DNA from: Micromonospora pattaloongensis
Lineage (GTDB): Bacteria; Actinomycetota; Actinomycetes; Mycobacteriales; Micromonosporaceae
NCBI RefSeq assembly: GCF_900107255.1
Contig: NZ_FNPH01000001.1
Span: 992,001-1,056,000 of the forward strand
Direction: 5' to 3'
DNA length: 64,000 nt
Shown here in pieces: positions 1-8,370 of this stretch; position 1 is the stretch's first letter, and each line of letters starts with the position of its first letter. A model generated the notes under the pieces. The model searched no databases and had not been told where the DNA came from. It saw only the letters and a program-made list of their open reading frames with translations. A program made the translations under genes and the position numbers.

Positions 1-2
1 CG

Positions 3-55
3 GCCGGAAGCACGCGGCCCGCCGGGTCGGGCCGTAAGCACGCGGCCCACCGGGT
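3..55. repeat. Imperfect direct repeat at the window edge
   Basis: Two copies of a 25-bp unit (3-27 and 31-55) differ at two positions and start 28 bp apart; both contain AAGCACGCGGCCC. They lie just upstream of the phosphoribosyltransferase gene. Whether they belong to the end of a gene cut off by the window or to a regulatory region cannot be told. Confidence 0.6.
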
Positions 56-106
56 AGCTTGCCGGAGTGCGCAGCGCACGCCGGTGATGAGGCGTAGACC
101 AGATGC

Positions 107-742
107 ATGGAGAAGCCGTACCTCGACCGGGTCGCAGCCGGGCGCGCCCTCGCCGCCCGGCTGAAGCACCTCGCCGACCGGCCCGACGTCGTGGTGCTCG
201 GTCTGGTCCGGGGCGGGGTGCCGGTCGCGGCGGTCGTCGCGACCGAGCTGCGCGTGCAGCTCGACGTGCTGGTCGTGCGCAAGCTGGGCGTTCCCTCGGC
301 GCCGGAGCTGGCATTCGGGGCGATCGGTCCGGACGGCGTCCAGGTGCTCAACCCGGAGATCTCGGAGCGGATCGAACCGGAGCGGATCGCCGAGGTGGTG
401 CGGGCGGAGACCGCCGAGCTGCGGCGGCGCGAGGAGGTCTACCGGCCGGGCCGGTCGCCGCTGGACCTGCGCGACCGCACGGTGGTCATCGTGGACGACG
501 GGCTCGCGACCGGCGCGACGATCCGGGCCGCGGTGGTGCTCTGTCGGCAACTCCACGCGCACCGGATCATGGTGGCCGTGCCGGTCGGGTCCGTCGAGGC
601 CTGCGCGGTGGTCTCTGCCGACGCCGACGAGCTGCTCTGTCTGCTGCGGCCGGCCGACTTTCACGCCGTGGGGCAGTTCTACGAGAACTTCGAGCAGGTC
701 TCCGACGAGCAGGTGACCGCGATGTTGACGGAGCGCACGTGA
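107..742 (+). CDS. Phosphoribosyltransferase-family protein
   Basis: This 211-residue cytoplasmic protein has a type I phosphoribosyltransferase fold. The PRPP-binding signature VVIVDDGLATGAT lies at residues 126-138, with two acidic residues followed by the small-residue loop, and an N-terminal VRGGVPVA segment (34-41) matches the pyrophosphate loop. The family covers purine/pyrimidine salvage enzymes and poorly characterised proteins often annotated as erythromycin-esterase- or dienelactone-hydrolase-associated PRTases; this stand-alone protein belongs to the latter kind, so its base substrate is unknown. The ATG at 107 is preferred over one at 103 in another frame, because only this frame carries the motif. 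A zinc-ribbon gene follows 19 bp downstream and may be cotranscribed. Confidence 0.85.
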   Translation: MEKPYLDRVAAGRALAARLKHLADRPDVVVLGLVRGGVPVAAVVATELRVQLDVLVVRKLGVPSAPELAFGAIGPDGVQVLNPEISERIEPERIAEVVRAETAELRRREEVYRPGRSPLDLRDRTVVIVDDGLATGATIRAAVVLCRQLHAHRIMVAVPVGSVEACAVVSADADELLCLLRPADFHAVGQFYENFEQVSDEQVTAMLTERT

Positions 743-761
743 CAACAGCCGGTACCGTCGA

Positions 762-1172
762 ATGATGCAGATGACCTGTCCGAAGTGTCATGGCGAGATG
801 CGTCAGTACGAGCGCAGCGGCGTCGTCGTCGACCAGTGCGGCGAGTGCCGCGGAATCTTCCTCGACCGTGGCGAGCTGGAGAAGCTCTTCGAGGCCGAGG
901 CGAGCTGGAACCGGCAGCACACGCCCCAGGCCCCGCCGGGAGCGCCCCAGCCGGCCCACGGCGCGCCGGCCGCCGGCGGTGGATATGTCCCGCCGCCGCC
1001 CCCGCCGCCCGCGCCCGGCCACCACCAGCCCGGATACCCGCCGGCGCATGTCCCGCCGCAGCCGGTGAGCCACGGGTACCCGCCGGCGCCCGCGTACGGC
1101 GGCCACTACGGCTACCACGGCCACTACCGCAACAAGCGCCACCGCGGTTTCCTGGGCGAGCTCTTCGACTGA
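762..1172 (+). CDS. TFIIB-type zinc-ribbon protein with Pro/Gly/His/Tyr-rich tail
   Basis: The 136-residue product begins with a short zinc ribbon: Cys6-x2-Cys9 and Cys26-x2-Cys29, followed by GIFLDRGELEKL, the typical C-terminal part of the zf-TFIIB family (PF13453). The remaining 90 residues are low complexity, rich in Pro, Gly, His and Tyr, and end in a short basic segment and FLGELFD. No signal peptide or membrane segment is visible. Family members have no agreed function. Two ATG codons are adjacent (762 and 765) and no strong ribosome-binding site is seen, so translation may depend on the upstream gene. A weak hairpin and the convergent dnaB follow. Confidence 0.8.
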   Translation: MMQMTCPKCHGEMRQYERSGVVVDQCGECRGIFLDRGELEKLFEAEASWNRQHTPQAPPGAPQPAHGAPAAGGGYVPPPPPPPAPGHHQPGYPPAHVPPQPVSHGYPPAPAYGGHYGYHGHYRNKRHRGFLGELFD

Positions 1173-1184
1173 CCTGCGGACGTC

Positions 1185-1217
1185 GCCGCCGGCCGGGCGC
1201 GCACCCCGACCGGCGGC
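1185..1217. terminator. Candidate hairpin between zinc-ribbon gene and dnaB
   Basis: Arms of 13 bp (1185-1197 and 1205-1217) pair with a single mismatched position around a 7-nt loop in the short gap between two convergent genes. A second 9-bp inverted repeat (1236-1244/1259-1267) overlaps the dnaB stop codon. There is no T-run, as is common in high-GC actinomycetes. Confidence 0.45.
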
Positions 1218-1263
1218 ACCCGTTGGCCCGAGATGCTGACCGGCACAGCACCGGATGCGCCGG

Positions 1264-2670
1264 TCAGACCGCCATGTCGACGAAGCGCGACAGGTGCAGC
1301 TGCGCCGCGACGGTGATGCTGTCGGTCGGACCGTTACGGTGCTTCGCGACGATGAAGTCCGCCTCGCCGGCGCGGGGCGACTCCTTGTCGTAGTAGTCGT
1401 CGCGGTGCAGCAGGATGACCACGTCCGCGTCCTGCTCGATCGAGCCGGACTCACGCAGGTCGGACAGCTGCGGACGCTTGTCGGTGCGCTGCTCGGGACC
1501 ACGGTTGAGCTGGCTCACCGCGATCACCGGGCACTCGACCTCCTTCGCGAGCAGCTTCAGACCACGCGACAGTTCCGCGACCTCCTGCTGCCGGCTCTCG
1601 GTCCGCTTCGGCGAGCTCATCAGCTGGAGGTAGTCGACCACGATCAGCTTGAGATCGTGCTTCTGCTTCAGCCGCCGCGCCTTGGCCCGGATCTCCATCA
1701 GGTTCATGTTGGGGGTGTCGTCGACGAAGATCGGCGCCTCGCTGATCTCGCCCATCCGCCGGGCGAGCTTCGACCAGTCGTCGTCGGAGAGCTGCCCGGA
1801 ACGGAGCACGTGCAGCGGCACCCGCGCCTCGGCGGAGAGCAGCCGCATGACGATCTCGACCTTGCTCATTTCGAGCGAGAAGATCGCGCTGGCGCAGTTG
1901 GCCCGGATCGCCGCGTTCCGGGCGAAGTCCATCGAGGCCGTGCTCTTCCCGAGACCGGGACGTCCCGCGACGATGATCAGCTGGCCGGGGTGCAGCCCGT
2001 TCAGCAGCCGGTCGAGGTCGGAGAACCCGGTGGGCACACCGGTCATCACGCCGCCCTGCGCGCCGACCGCCTCGATCTCGTCGAGGGTGGGCTGCAGCAT
2101 GTCGGCGAGGACCGCGAAGTCCTCGCTGACCCGCTTCTCCGTGATCTCGTAGACCGCCTGCTGAGCGAGGTCGACGACGTCGTCGACGTCCCGCCCACCG
2201 CCCGCGGCCGACCCGTAACCGAGCTGCACGATCCGGGTGCCCGCCTCGACGAGGCGCCGCAGCACGGCCCGCTCGCCGACGATCCGTGCGTAGTACGCGG
2301 CGTTGGCCGCCGTGGGGACGCTGGCGATCAGCGTGTGCAGATAGGGCGCGCCGCCGATGCGGCCCAGGTCACCGGAGTCGGCGAGCGCCGCCCCCACCGT
2401 GATCGCGTCCGCCGGCTCGCCGCGGCCGTACAGGTCGAGGATGGTGTCGAAGATCGTCGCGTGGATCGGACGATAGAAGTCGTTGACCTTGAGGATCTCG
2501 ACGACGTCCGCGATCGCGTCCTTGGAGAGCAGCATGCCGCCGAGCACGCACTGCTCGGCCGCGATGTCCTGCGGTGGGGTCTTCTCGAAGTGTCCGCCGG
2601 CCGGGGCCGCGTCCTTGGGCGGGCCGCCGCCACGGCCGGCCTCGGCACGCACATCGTCCGTGATCGACAC
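1264..2670 (-). CDS. dnaB: Replicative DNA helicase DnaB
   Basis: The hexameric 5'-3' helicase unwinds the fork ahead of the replisome and recruits primase. From the GTG at 2670 the product is 468 residues, normal for the family. The N-terminal domain spans roughly residues 30-130, a linker follows, then the RecA-like ATPase with Walker A GRPGLGKS (236-243) and Walker B LIVVDYLQL (about 342-350). The GTG is chosen because GGAGG lies about 7 nt upstream and the protein then starts just before the conserved TPPQDIAAEQCVLGG segment; an upstream ATG at 2829 would add 53 non-conserved residues. No intein is present, unlike many mycobacterial DnaB proteins. The upstream region holds a cluster of DnaA-box-like 9-mers. 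Confidence 0.97.
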   Translation of the reverse strand: MSITDDVRAEAGRGGGPPKDAAPAGGHFEKTPPQDIAAEQCVLGGMLLSKDAIADVVEILKVNDFYRPIHATIFDTILDLYGRGEPADAITVGAALADSGDLGRIGGAPYLHTLIASVPTAANAAYYARIVGERAVLRRLVEAGTRIVQLGYGSAAGGGRDVDDVVDLAQQAVYEITEKRVSEDFAVLADMLQPTLDEIEAVGAQGGVMTGVPTGFSDLDRLLNGLHPGQLIIVAGRPGLGKSTASMDFARNAAIRANCASAIFSLEMSKVEIVMRLLSAEARVPLHVLRSGQLSDDDWSKLARRMGEISEAPIFVDDTPNMNLMEIRAKARRLKQKHDLKLIVVDYLQLMSSPKRTESRQQEVAELSRGLKLLAKEVECPVIAVSQLNRGPEQRTDKRPQLSDLRESGSIEQDADVVILLHRDDYYDKESPRAGEADFIVAKHRNGPTDSITVAAQLHLSRFVDMAV

Positions 2671-3024
2671 CCGGAGCCTCCGCTCGTTTGACTGTGCCCG
2701 TAGCGAACCGCCGGGGTACGACATTCTTGTCCGCCGCCACGATACGAAACCCGAGGTCAACGGCCCAAACATCGGCGTGGACGAAGTTCGGGACAAGCTG
2801 TGGACAGCAACCCGGACGGGTGTGCGCAACGTTGTGCACAGGCTGTGTATAACCGTGGAGGATCGTTGTCCACACCCGCGCTGACCTGCGGATGTCGCGT
2901 CCCCATCGTGTGGACGAAAGAAATGCGGCCGTGCCGGAACCCCGGCGACCCGCTATCATCGGCCGCGACGGATCTGTCCGGATGGCCGATTGCGACTTGA
3001 TATCAGAAAGGTCACGCTCCGGCG
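2671..3024. other. Divergent intergenic region dnaB / Trp-repeat gene, with DnaA boxes
   Basis: This 354-bp gap separates two divergent genes. It contains a perfect TTGTCCACA (2866-2874) and three one-mismatch 9-mers: 2799-2807 (reverse of CTGTCCACA), 2832-2840 (TTGTGCACA) and 2844-2852 (reverse of TTATACACA). A TATCAT (2954-2959) could be a -10 element for the rightward gene, but no good -35 partner was seen. Confidence 0.6.
2799..2874. promoter_or_regulatory. Cluster of four DnaA-box-like sites upstream of dnaB
   Basis: One perfect 9-mer (2866-2874) and three single-mismatch 9-mers lie within 76 bp, about 130-200 bp upstream of the dnaB start. DnaA binds TTGTCCACA/TTATCCACA in actinomycetes, so DnaA control of helicase supply or of the divergent gene is a reasonable inference but not shown. 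Confidence 0.6.
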
Positions 3025-4482
3025 GTGGACTACCGGGACTGGGGATACGGCGACCGCGCCCCGTATGAGCGCCGCCCGGGTAGCTCCTGGGCGGGTGACG
3101 GCGCTGGACGCTCGGCCGACGACCCGAGCGGCACGTCATGGGACCTCCGGCCCCGGCCCGGGCTCGGGGCGGCGGATCTGACGGACACCGACTTCGACGA
3201 CGCCTACTGGACTCCGCCGAGCTCCGCCGCGTCGAGCCCGGCGGCGCCCACCTCCGCGGCGCCGACGCCGAGCTCCGCGATTCCGGGGCAACGCGGCACC
3301 GGCCGGCACCGCGACGACAGCGATGAGGGCTACCCGGTCAGCGACCCGATCAGCAGCAGCCCGGTCAGCAGCCGGCCCACCAGCAGCCCGGTGAGCAGTG
3401 GCTCCTTCACCAGCAGCAGCCCGGTTAGCAGTGGCTCGTACGGCACCCGGCCGATCAGCGGCGGCTCCGTGAGCGCCGGGCCGGCCAGCAGTGGGCCGGT
3501 CTCCGGCGGCGGTTGGCGACCGGCGTCGCCGGGCCGCAGCTGGGATCGGCCGGCGGAGCCCGCTGATTGGCAGCGGACGCCCGAGTCCGACCGGTGGGAG
3601 CGCTCGGACGACACCGGCGAGTGGGTCCGGTCCGCCCACACCGGCACCTGGCGCAATCCGCACGCCCACAGCTGGTCCGAGCCCGCCGTGAGCGACGACT
3701 GGCAGCGCGACGCCCACCCGCGGGACTGGCGCGACGACACGAGCGCCGGGGAGTGGCGCCGCGACGCGCACACCGGACAGTTCGACCGGGTCACCGACGA
3801 CGCCGGTTGGGGCGTCGAGGGCAACACCGGGGAGTGGGACCGGTCGGAGCGGACGCGCCGGGGACGCCCCGCCGTTGCCGAGCCGGCCGATTCGTGGCAG
3901 ACCTCCGGCGACACGTTCTGGTCCGGCACGCGCCTGGCCGGTGACGACCCGCGGTGGGTCGAGACCCCGCCGTCCGCGCCCCGCTCGCCGGCCGTCGCCT
4001 ACCCGCCGCAGCGGAGCGTGCGCCCGGCCCCGCCGCGTACCCGTACGGTGCGGCCGACCCCGGCGACCGCCCGCCCGGCCTATCGCCCACCGGTGCGGCG
4101 CGGCCGGGGCAACCGGCTCGACGAGGAGCTGCTGGACTTCGATCCGGGCGGCCACGTCGCGACCCTGCTCTACACCGCCCTCTGGTACGCCGTGCCGGTG
4201 CTGTTCTTCGCCCTGTGGCTGCTCACTCTCGACAACACCCCGCCGCCCCCGGGCTGCGTCACGGACGTGCTCGGCGGCGGGTGCCAGTCGGAGCGCGCGG
4301 AGGCGATCGCCTCGCTCATCGGCGGCGCGCCGCCGTTCGGCGCCGCCTTCGCGGCCAGCCTGGTGGTGGCGGTCGTGCTGCGCTGGGCCAGCGGGACGTG
4401 GCGGGCGGCGAGCGTGGGGCTCGCCTCCGCGGTCGTCGGCGGCGGCCTCTCGACGGTGCTGTTCAGCGCGGTCACCGGCTAG
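3025..4482 (+). CDS. Membrane protein with tryptophan nonapeptide repeats
   Basis: The family is not recognised. The 485-residue protein starts at GTG 3025. Residues 1-110 are polar; 110-160 are Ser-rich with repeated SSPVSS blocks. Residues 164-271 contain a tryptophan every nine residues (164, 173, 182, 191, 200, 209, then 217, 226, 235, 244, [Phe253], 262, 271), usually in the pattern D-x-x-G-x-W-x-R. A Pro/Arg-rich linker leads to three predicted membrane segments (about 379-402, 435-453, 461-481). The soluble part is probably cytoplasmic because no signal peptide precedes it. It is divergent from dnaB and convergent with rplI, with a strong terminator between. An AGAAAGG about 13 nt upstream is a loose ribosome-binding site. 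Confidence 0.8.
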   Translation: MDYRDWGYGDRAPYERRPGSSWAGDGAGRSADDPSGTSWDLRPRPGLGAADLTDTDFDDAYWTPPSSAASSPAAPTSAAPTPSSAIPGQRGTGRHRDDSDEGYPVSDPISSSPVSSRPTSSPVSSGSFTSSSPVSSGSYGTRPISGGSVSAGPASSGPVSGGGWRPASPGRSWDRPAEPADWQRTPESDRWERSDDTGEWVRSAHTGTWRNPHAHSWSEPAVSDDWQRDAHPRDWRDDTSAGEWRRDAHTGQFDRVTDDAGWGVEGNTGEWDRSERTRRGRPAVAEPADSWQTSGDTFWSGTRLAGDDPRWVETPPSAPRSPAVAYPPQRSVRPAPPRTRTVRPTPATARPAYRPPVRRGRGNRLDEELLDFDPGGHVATLLYTALWYAVPVLFFALWLLTLDNTPPPPGCVTDVLGGGCQSERAEAIASLIGGAPPFGAAFAASLVVAVVLRWASGTWRAASVGLASAVVGGGLSTVLFSAVTG

Positions 4483-4518
4483 CCCTCGCCGTCGGTGCCC
4501 GGCACCGCGACAACGACG

Positions 4519-4554
4519 GAAGGGGCGGCACACCGGTCGGTGTGCCGCCCCTTC
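4519..4554. terminator. Bidirectional terminator
   Basis: A perfect 16-bp stem (4519-4534 with 4539-4554) encloses a 4-nt loop GGTC, between the convergent Trp-repeat gene and rplI. It can serve both transcripts. Confidence 0.85.
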
Positions 4555-4568
4555 TCGCTACGGTGCTG

Positions 4569-5015
4569 TCAGGCCTTGACCACGTTCAGGTCGAACTTGG
4601 CGGTGACCTCCGGGTGCAGCTTCACGCGCACCGGGTAGGAGCCGAGGGCCTTGATGGTGCCGGGCAGCTCCAGACGACGCCGGTCGAGGAGCGGACCGCC
4701 GGCGGCCTTCACCGCGTCGACGATCTCCGCCGGGGTGACCGACCCGAACAGCCGACCGCCGTCGCCGGCCCGCACGCTGAGGCTGACCTTGACCGCCTCG
4801 AGCTGGCCCTTGACCTCGTTCGCGTGGTCGAGGTCGCGGATCTCGCGCGCCGCACGGGCCCGCTGGATGACCGCTACCTGGCGTTCCGCGCCCTTCGTCC
4901 AGCCGATCGCGAGGCCCTGCGGCAGCAGGTAGTTACGGCCGTAGCCGTCCTTGACCTCGACGATGTCGCCCGGGGCACCGAGGCCGGACACCTCCTGAGT
5001 CAGGATGATCTTCAT
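4569..5015 (-). CDS. rplI: 50S ribosomal protein L9
   Basis: L9 binds 23S rRNA near the L1 stalk base and helps keep reading frame. The 148-residue product has the standard N-terminal domain starting [13 protein letters not shown], with the conserved [11 protein letters not shown] segment (about residues 26-36), a connecting helix and the C-terminal domain, matching the usual length. It is the last gene of the rpsF-ssb-rpsR-rplI operon, 14 bp after rpsR, and ends at a strong bidirectional terminator. Confidence 0.98.
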   Translation of the reverse strand: MKIILTQEVSGLGAPGDIVEVKDGYGRNYLLPQGLAIGWTKGAERQVAVIQRARAAREIRDLDHANEVKGQLEAVKVSLSVRAGDGGRLFGSVTPAEIVDAVKAAGGPLLDRRRLELPGTIKALGSYPVRVKLHPEVTAKFDLNVVKA

Positions 5016-5029
5016 GTCGGTGCCTCCTC

Positions 5030-5269
5030 TCAGCGGGCCGTGGTGGTGTACGGCAGGAGCGCCATCTCACGGGCGTTCTTGACCGCACGGGCGATCTGCC
5101 GCTGCTGCTGGGAGGTGACCCCGGTCACCCGCCGAGCGCGGATCTTGCCGCGGTCGGAGATGAACTTGCGCAGCAGCGCGGTGTCCTTGTAGTCGATATA
5201 GGTGATCCCGTCCTTGTCGAGCGGGTTCACCTTCTTCTTCGGCTTGCGCAGTGCCGCAGCCTTAGCCAT
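5030..5269 (-). CDS. rpsR: 30S ribosomal protein S18
   Basis: S18 forms a heterodimer with S6 on the platform of the small subunit. The 79-residue product begins [17 protein letters not shown] and contains the conserved [25 protein letters not shown] core. The ATG at 5269 has AGGAG upstream; a longer start at 5389 would add 40 residues of unlike composition that overlap ssb. No Cys zinc-ribbon motif is present, so this is a C-minus paralogue type. It sits between ssb and rplI in the operon. Confidence 0.97.
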   Translation of the reverse strand: MAKAAALRKPKKKVNPLDKDGITYIDYKDTALLRKFISDRGKIRARRVTGVTSQQQRQIARAVKNAREMALLPYTTTAR

Positions 5270-5313
5270 TGCTCTTGCTCCTGGTTTGCGATCTCGGCCG
5301 CTGGGGGCCGGCA

Positions 5314-5823
5314 TCAGAACGGGGGCTCGTCGTCGAAGTTGCCGCCGCCCGAACCGGAGGACGAGGAAGCCGGCGCCGCCGTCGCCCACGGGTCGTCGAA
5401 GTTGCCTCCGCCGCCCTGGCCGCCGCCGCCACCGAAACCGCCACCGCCGCCACCGGAGCGCGACATCTTCTGCACCTTCGCCGTGGCGTAGCGCAGCGAC
5501 GGGCCGATCTCGTCGACCTCGAGCTCGATGACGGTGCGCTTCTCGCCCTCACGCGTCTCGTACGACCGCTGGCGCAGCCGACCGGACACGATCACGCGTG
5601 CGCCCCGCTGCAACGACTCGGCGACGTGCTCCGCCGCCTGCCGCCACACGGTGCAGGCCAGGAAGAGCGGCTCGCCGTCCTTCCACTCGCCGGACGCCTT
5701 GTCCATGAACCGGGGCGTCGAGGCGACCCGGAACTTGGCGACCGCGGCACCCGAGGGGGTGAAGCGCAACTCGGGATCATCGGTCAGATTGCCGATGACC
5801 GTGATGGTGGTATCTCCTGCCAT
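5314..5823 (-). CDS. ssb: Single-stranded DNA-binding protein
   Basis: SSB coats single-stranded DNA at forks and recruits repair and replication partners. The 169-residue product has the N-terminal OB fold (residues 1 to about 110, starting [19 protein letters not shown]), a Gly-rich flexible linker with runs of Gly, and the acidic tip FDDEPPF needed for partner binding. ATG 5823 is chosen because GAGGAGAGG lies just upstream; an in-frame ATG six codons earlier would bury that site. It is second in the rpsF operon, the arrangement typical of actinomycetes. Confidence 0.97.
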   Translation of the reverse strand: MAGDTTITVIGNLTDDPELRFTPSGAAVAKFRVASTPRFMDKASGEWKDGEPLFLACTVWRQAAEHVAESLQRGARVIVSGRLRQRSYETREGEKRTVIELEVDEIGPSLRYATAKVQKMSRSGGGGGGFGGGGGQGGGGNFDDPWATAAPASSSSGSGGGNFDDEPPF

Positions 5824-5921
5824 GACCCTCTCCTCGCGCACTCATCGTTGTCTGCCGTAAGGCTGCCAGAGTCGTACGACAGCAGCGATGAGGCTGATCC
5901 GGGCGTGCCGGGAAACGCGCG

Positions 5922-6215
5922 TCAGCGCATCTCCGGCCGGATGACCTTGGTGCGCAGCACCGACTCGTTGAGTCGGAGCTGACGGTCCAGCTCGGCCACC
6001 GCCGCAGGCGTGGCCTGCAGGTCGATGACGGCGTAGATGCCCTCGGCCTTCTTGTTGATCTCGAACGAGAGGCGCCGGCGGCCCCACACGTCGAGCTTCT
6101 CCACCGAGCCACCCGAGCTGCGGATCACGTTGTTGAGGTACGTGTCGAGCGACGGGGCGACGGTGCGCTCCTCGAGGCTTGGGTCGAGGATCACCATGAT
6201 CTCGTAATGACGCAA
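5922..6215 (-). CDS. rpsF: 30S ribosomal protein S6
   Basis: S6 pairs with S18 on the 30S platform. The 97-residue product ([18 protein letters not shown] at its start) is the usual length. The initiation codon is TTG at 6215, with GAGGAGG about 10 nt upstream; no ATG or GTG is available in a suitable place. It leads the operon. The upstream leader contains a 6-bp hairpin with a 5-nt loop (6244-6260), compatible in position with the S6:S18 autoregulatory element known from other bacterial rpsF leaders, although its CCG signature was not verified. Confidence 0.96.
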   Translation of the reverse strand: MRHYEIMVILDPSLEERTVAPSLDTYLNNVIRSSGGSVEKLDVWGRRRLSFEINKKAEGIYAVIDLQATPAAVAELDRQLRLNESVLRTKVIRPEMR

Positions 6216-6537
6216 GACGTTCTCACCTCCTCTGGGCTAGCGGCCACGGTCCTTCCGTGGCAGGAGGTCATGCGTCGTGGCGCGTGACGACCGGGGATGG
6301 TCCCCGGCGACACGCACAACCTGACCAGAATACCCGGTCGCGGCGGACGCCTTCGGGGGCCCCGCCGCGGCGACGGGGGCCCCGGCCGGCGCGCGCATCG
6401 CGACCGGACGGAGCCCCCGTCTGACATCCAGCCGCGGGGCGCGACCTATCCGCTTTCCTTGGGTGGGACCTGGGGAGGAACGACCACACCGACGAGGTTG
6501 GATAAGAAGCGCCCCGCGGAGCCTGTGTGTAGTTATT
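6216..6537. other. Promoter/leader region of the rpsF operon
   Basis: This 322-bp gap lies between rpsF and the 3' end of the secreted-protein gene, both transcribed on the minus strand. It contains the rpsF leader with a small hairpin at 6244-6260 (CCACGG / CCGTGG) and a somewhat less GC-rich patch around 6500-6545. No gene was found in it. Confidence 0.5.
6244..6260 (-). promoter_or_regulatory. Hairpin in the rpsF leader (possible S6:S18 site)
   Basis: CCACGG and CCGTGG pair around a 5-nt loop some 30 nt upstream of the TTG start. Many bacteria control rpsF through an RNA element here bound by the S6:S18 dimer; assignment to that element is inference from position only. Confidence 0.3.
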
Positions 6538-7347
6538 CTACGCCGGAACAGTCCGGCTTGTACGTTGAGCGAGAATAGCCCGAATCGCACCCGCTGACAC
6601 GCCAATGACGGAAATTGTGGCCACCAGTGCCAGCAGTGCCACCGTCCCGGTCTGGCGGACCGGCTCCACGGAGGCCGTCGGCTCGGCCGCGACGCCCCGC
6701 GGCGGCATCGGCGCGGGGAGGGCCGACCGGGCGTCGGACTCTCCCACCGACCTGCCGGCGGCGGCGGTCAGCGGCGACGACCCGTCATCGTCACCACCGT
6801 CGTCCGGGACGTCCGGGAACGCGTCGGCCCCACCCGCCCGTGCCTCGGCACCGTCCGGTCGATCGCCCGTACCCGGCGTCGCCGTCGGGACCGGCGCCAC
6901 CCGCTCCGGTCCCGGCCGCTCGACGGAGCGACGCGGCGGGGGAGCGACCTCGACCCGGACCTCGGACTCGTCGGCCACGACGCAGTTGGGCCGCAGCGCG
7001 AGCGAGACCGGCCCGCGATGGAAGAGCACCTCCGCGGCCGCACCGTCCGCGATCTCCCCCCGGGTGTCGCCGTCGATCAGGAGCCGGGCGCGTCGACCGG
7101 TGTCGTTGACCACCCGCAGCGTGCTCTCGGCCGGCACCGTCACCGCCGTGGCGCTCGGCGACGACGCGCACGAGACGCCGAGCAGATTCCGGCCGGTGAA
7201 CACGACCTCGACCCCGCTGGCGTCGCCGGCCCCGGTCGGCGCCGGCACCGGGTCGGCCCACGCGACGCTCGGGTCGAGCAGGGGCGTCCCGGCGAGGAAC
7301 ACGGCGACGGCGGCGGCCGCGGAGCGCTGCCGTAGCTGCTGCGACAT
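6538..7347 (-). CDS. Secreted, C-terminally membrane-anchored protein of unknown function
   Basis: The family is not recognised. The 269-residue product begins with a signal peptide (about residues 1-31, ending AWA before DPVPAP), followed by a beta-rich ectodomain of roughly 100 residues with two cysteines (VSCASSP and RPNCVVA), which may form a disulfide. A long Pro/Gly/Asp-rich linker leads to a C-terminal membrane segment (about 232-256) and a short basic tail. This is the layout of a single-pass surface protein held in the membrane. The gene lies upstream of the rpsF operon in the same direction and is divergent from the endonuclease IV gene. Confidence 0.75.
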   Translation of the reverse strand: MSQQLRQRSAAAAVAVFLAGTPLLDPSVAWADPVPAPTGAGDASGVEVVFTGRNLLGVSCASSPSATAVTVPAESTLRVVNDTGRRARLLIDGDTRGEIADGAAAEVLFHRGPVSLALRPNCVVADESEVRVEVAPPPRRSVERPGPERVAPVPTATPGTGDRPDGAEARAGGADAFPDVPDDGGDDDGSSPLTAAAGRSVGESDARSALPAPMPPRGVAAEPTASVEPVRQTGTVALLALVATISVIGVSAGAIRAILAQRTSRTVPA

Positions 7348-7561
7348 TCACCATCTCCCGAGATCGATAAGGCTCGACGGGGCCGGTCGGCCGGAGGCAG
7401 GACCGTGGATCTGTGGGATGTAACGGGGATCTATCTGGGTAACGACCTGGCGGCCCTGGCGGTGACGCACGGAAGATGGGCGATTTCCGGCGTACGAGCA
7501 TGAAACGGCGTTCATCGACGCCGTCACGGCCCGCCGGGCCGCGCGACGTAGGCTCGCCACC

Positions 7562-8338
7562 ATGCGTATCGGAGCCCACGTCGATCCCGCCGCCCCGCTC
7601 GAGGAGGCGGCGGCCCGCAAGACCGAGGCCGTGCAGTTCTTTCTCAGTGATCCGCAGGGCTGGAAGGCGCCGGAGCCGCGGCCGGACGCCGAGGCGCTGC
7701 GGGCGGCGGATGTGGACGTCTACGTCCACGCTCCGTACGTCATCAACGTCGCGACCCTCAACAACCGGATCCGGATCCCGAGTCGCAAGCTGCTCATCAG
7801 CCACGCCACCGCGGCCGCGGAGATCGGCGCGAAGGCGCTGATCGTGCACGGTGGACACGTCAACAAGGGCGACGACATCCAGGCCGGTTTCGACAACTGG
7901 CGCAAGACCTTCGCGTACGCGGCCGAATCCGGCGGCTTCGCGGTTCCGGTGTTGATCGAAAACACGGCGGGCGGCGACAACGCGTGCGCCCGACGCTTCG
8001 ACGCGCTCGCCCGGCTCTGGGACGCGGTCGGCGAGTACGGCGTCGGCTTCTGCCTGGACACCTGTCATGCGCACGCGGCGGGGGAGGACCTGCTCGACGT
8101 CGTGGACCGGGTGAAGGCCATCACCGGCCGGATCGACCTGGTGCACGCGAACGACTCCAAGGACGGGTTCGGCACGGGCCGGGACCGGCACGACAACCTG
8201 GGGAACGGTCTGATCGATCCCGAACTCGTGGTCGCCGTGGTGCGGGCGGCCGACGCCCCCGCGATCGTCGAGACGCCGGGCGGCGCGGACGCCCAGGCGG
8301 CGGACATCACGTTCCTCCGTGACCGGGTCGGCGGGTAA
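7562..8338 (+). CDS. nfo: Deoxyribonuclease IV (AP endonuclease)
   Basis: Endonuclease IV cleaves DNA 5' of abasic sites in base-excision repair using a trinuclear metal centre. The 258-residue TIM-barrel protein starts MRIGAHV and shows the conserved metal-ligand segments: [68 protein letters not shown] and IVETPG. Length is slightly below the 270-285 residues of E. coli Nfo. The ATG at 7562 is followed directly by the conserved N terminus. It stands alone, with a polytopic membrane protein gene 32 bp downstream. Confidence 0.93.
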   Translation: MRIGAHVDPAAPLEEAAARKTEAVQFFLSDPQGWKAPEPRPDAEALRAADVDVYVHAPYVINVATLNNRIRIPSRKLLISHATAAAEIGAKALIVHGGHVNKGDDIQAGFDNWRKTFAYAAESGGFAVPVLIENTAGGDNACARRFDALARLWDAVGEYGVGFCLDTCHAHAAGEDLLDVVDRVKAITGRIDLVHANDSKDGFGTGRDRHDNLGNGLIDPELVVAVVRAADAPAIVETPGGADAQAADITFLRDRVGG

Positions 8339-8370
8339 CTCAGGTGGGCCGGCTGGAGCAGGATCGGTCG

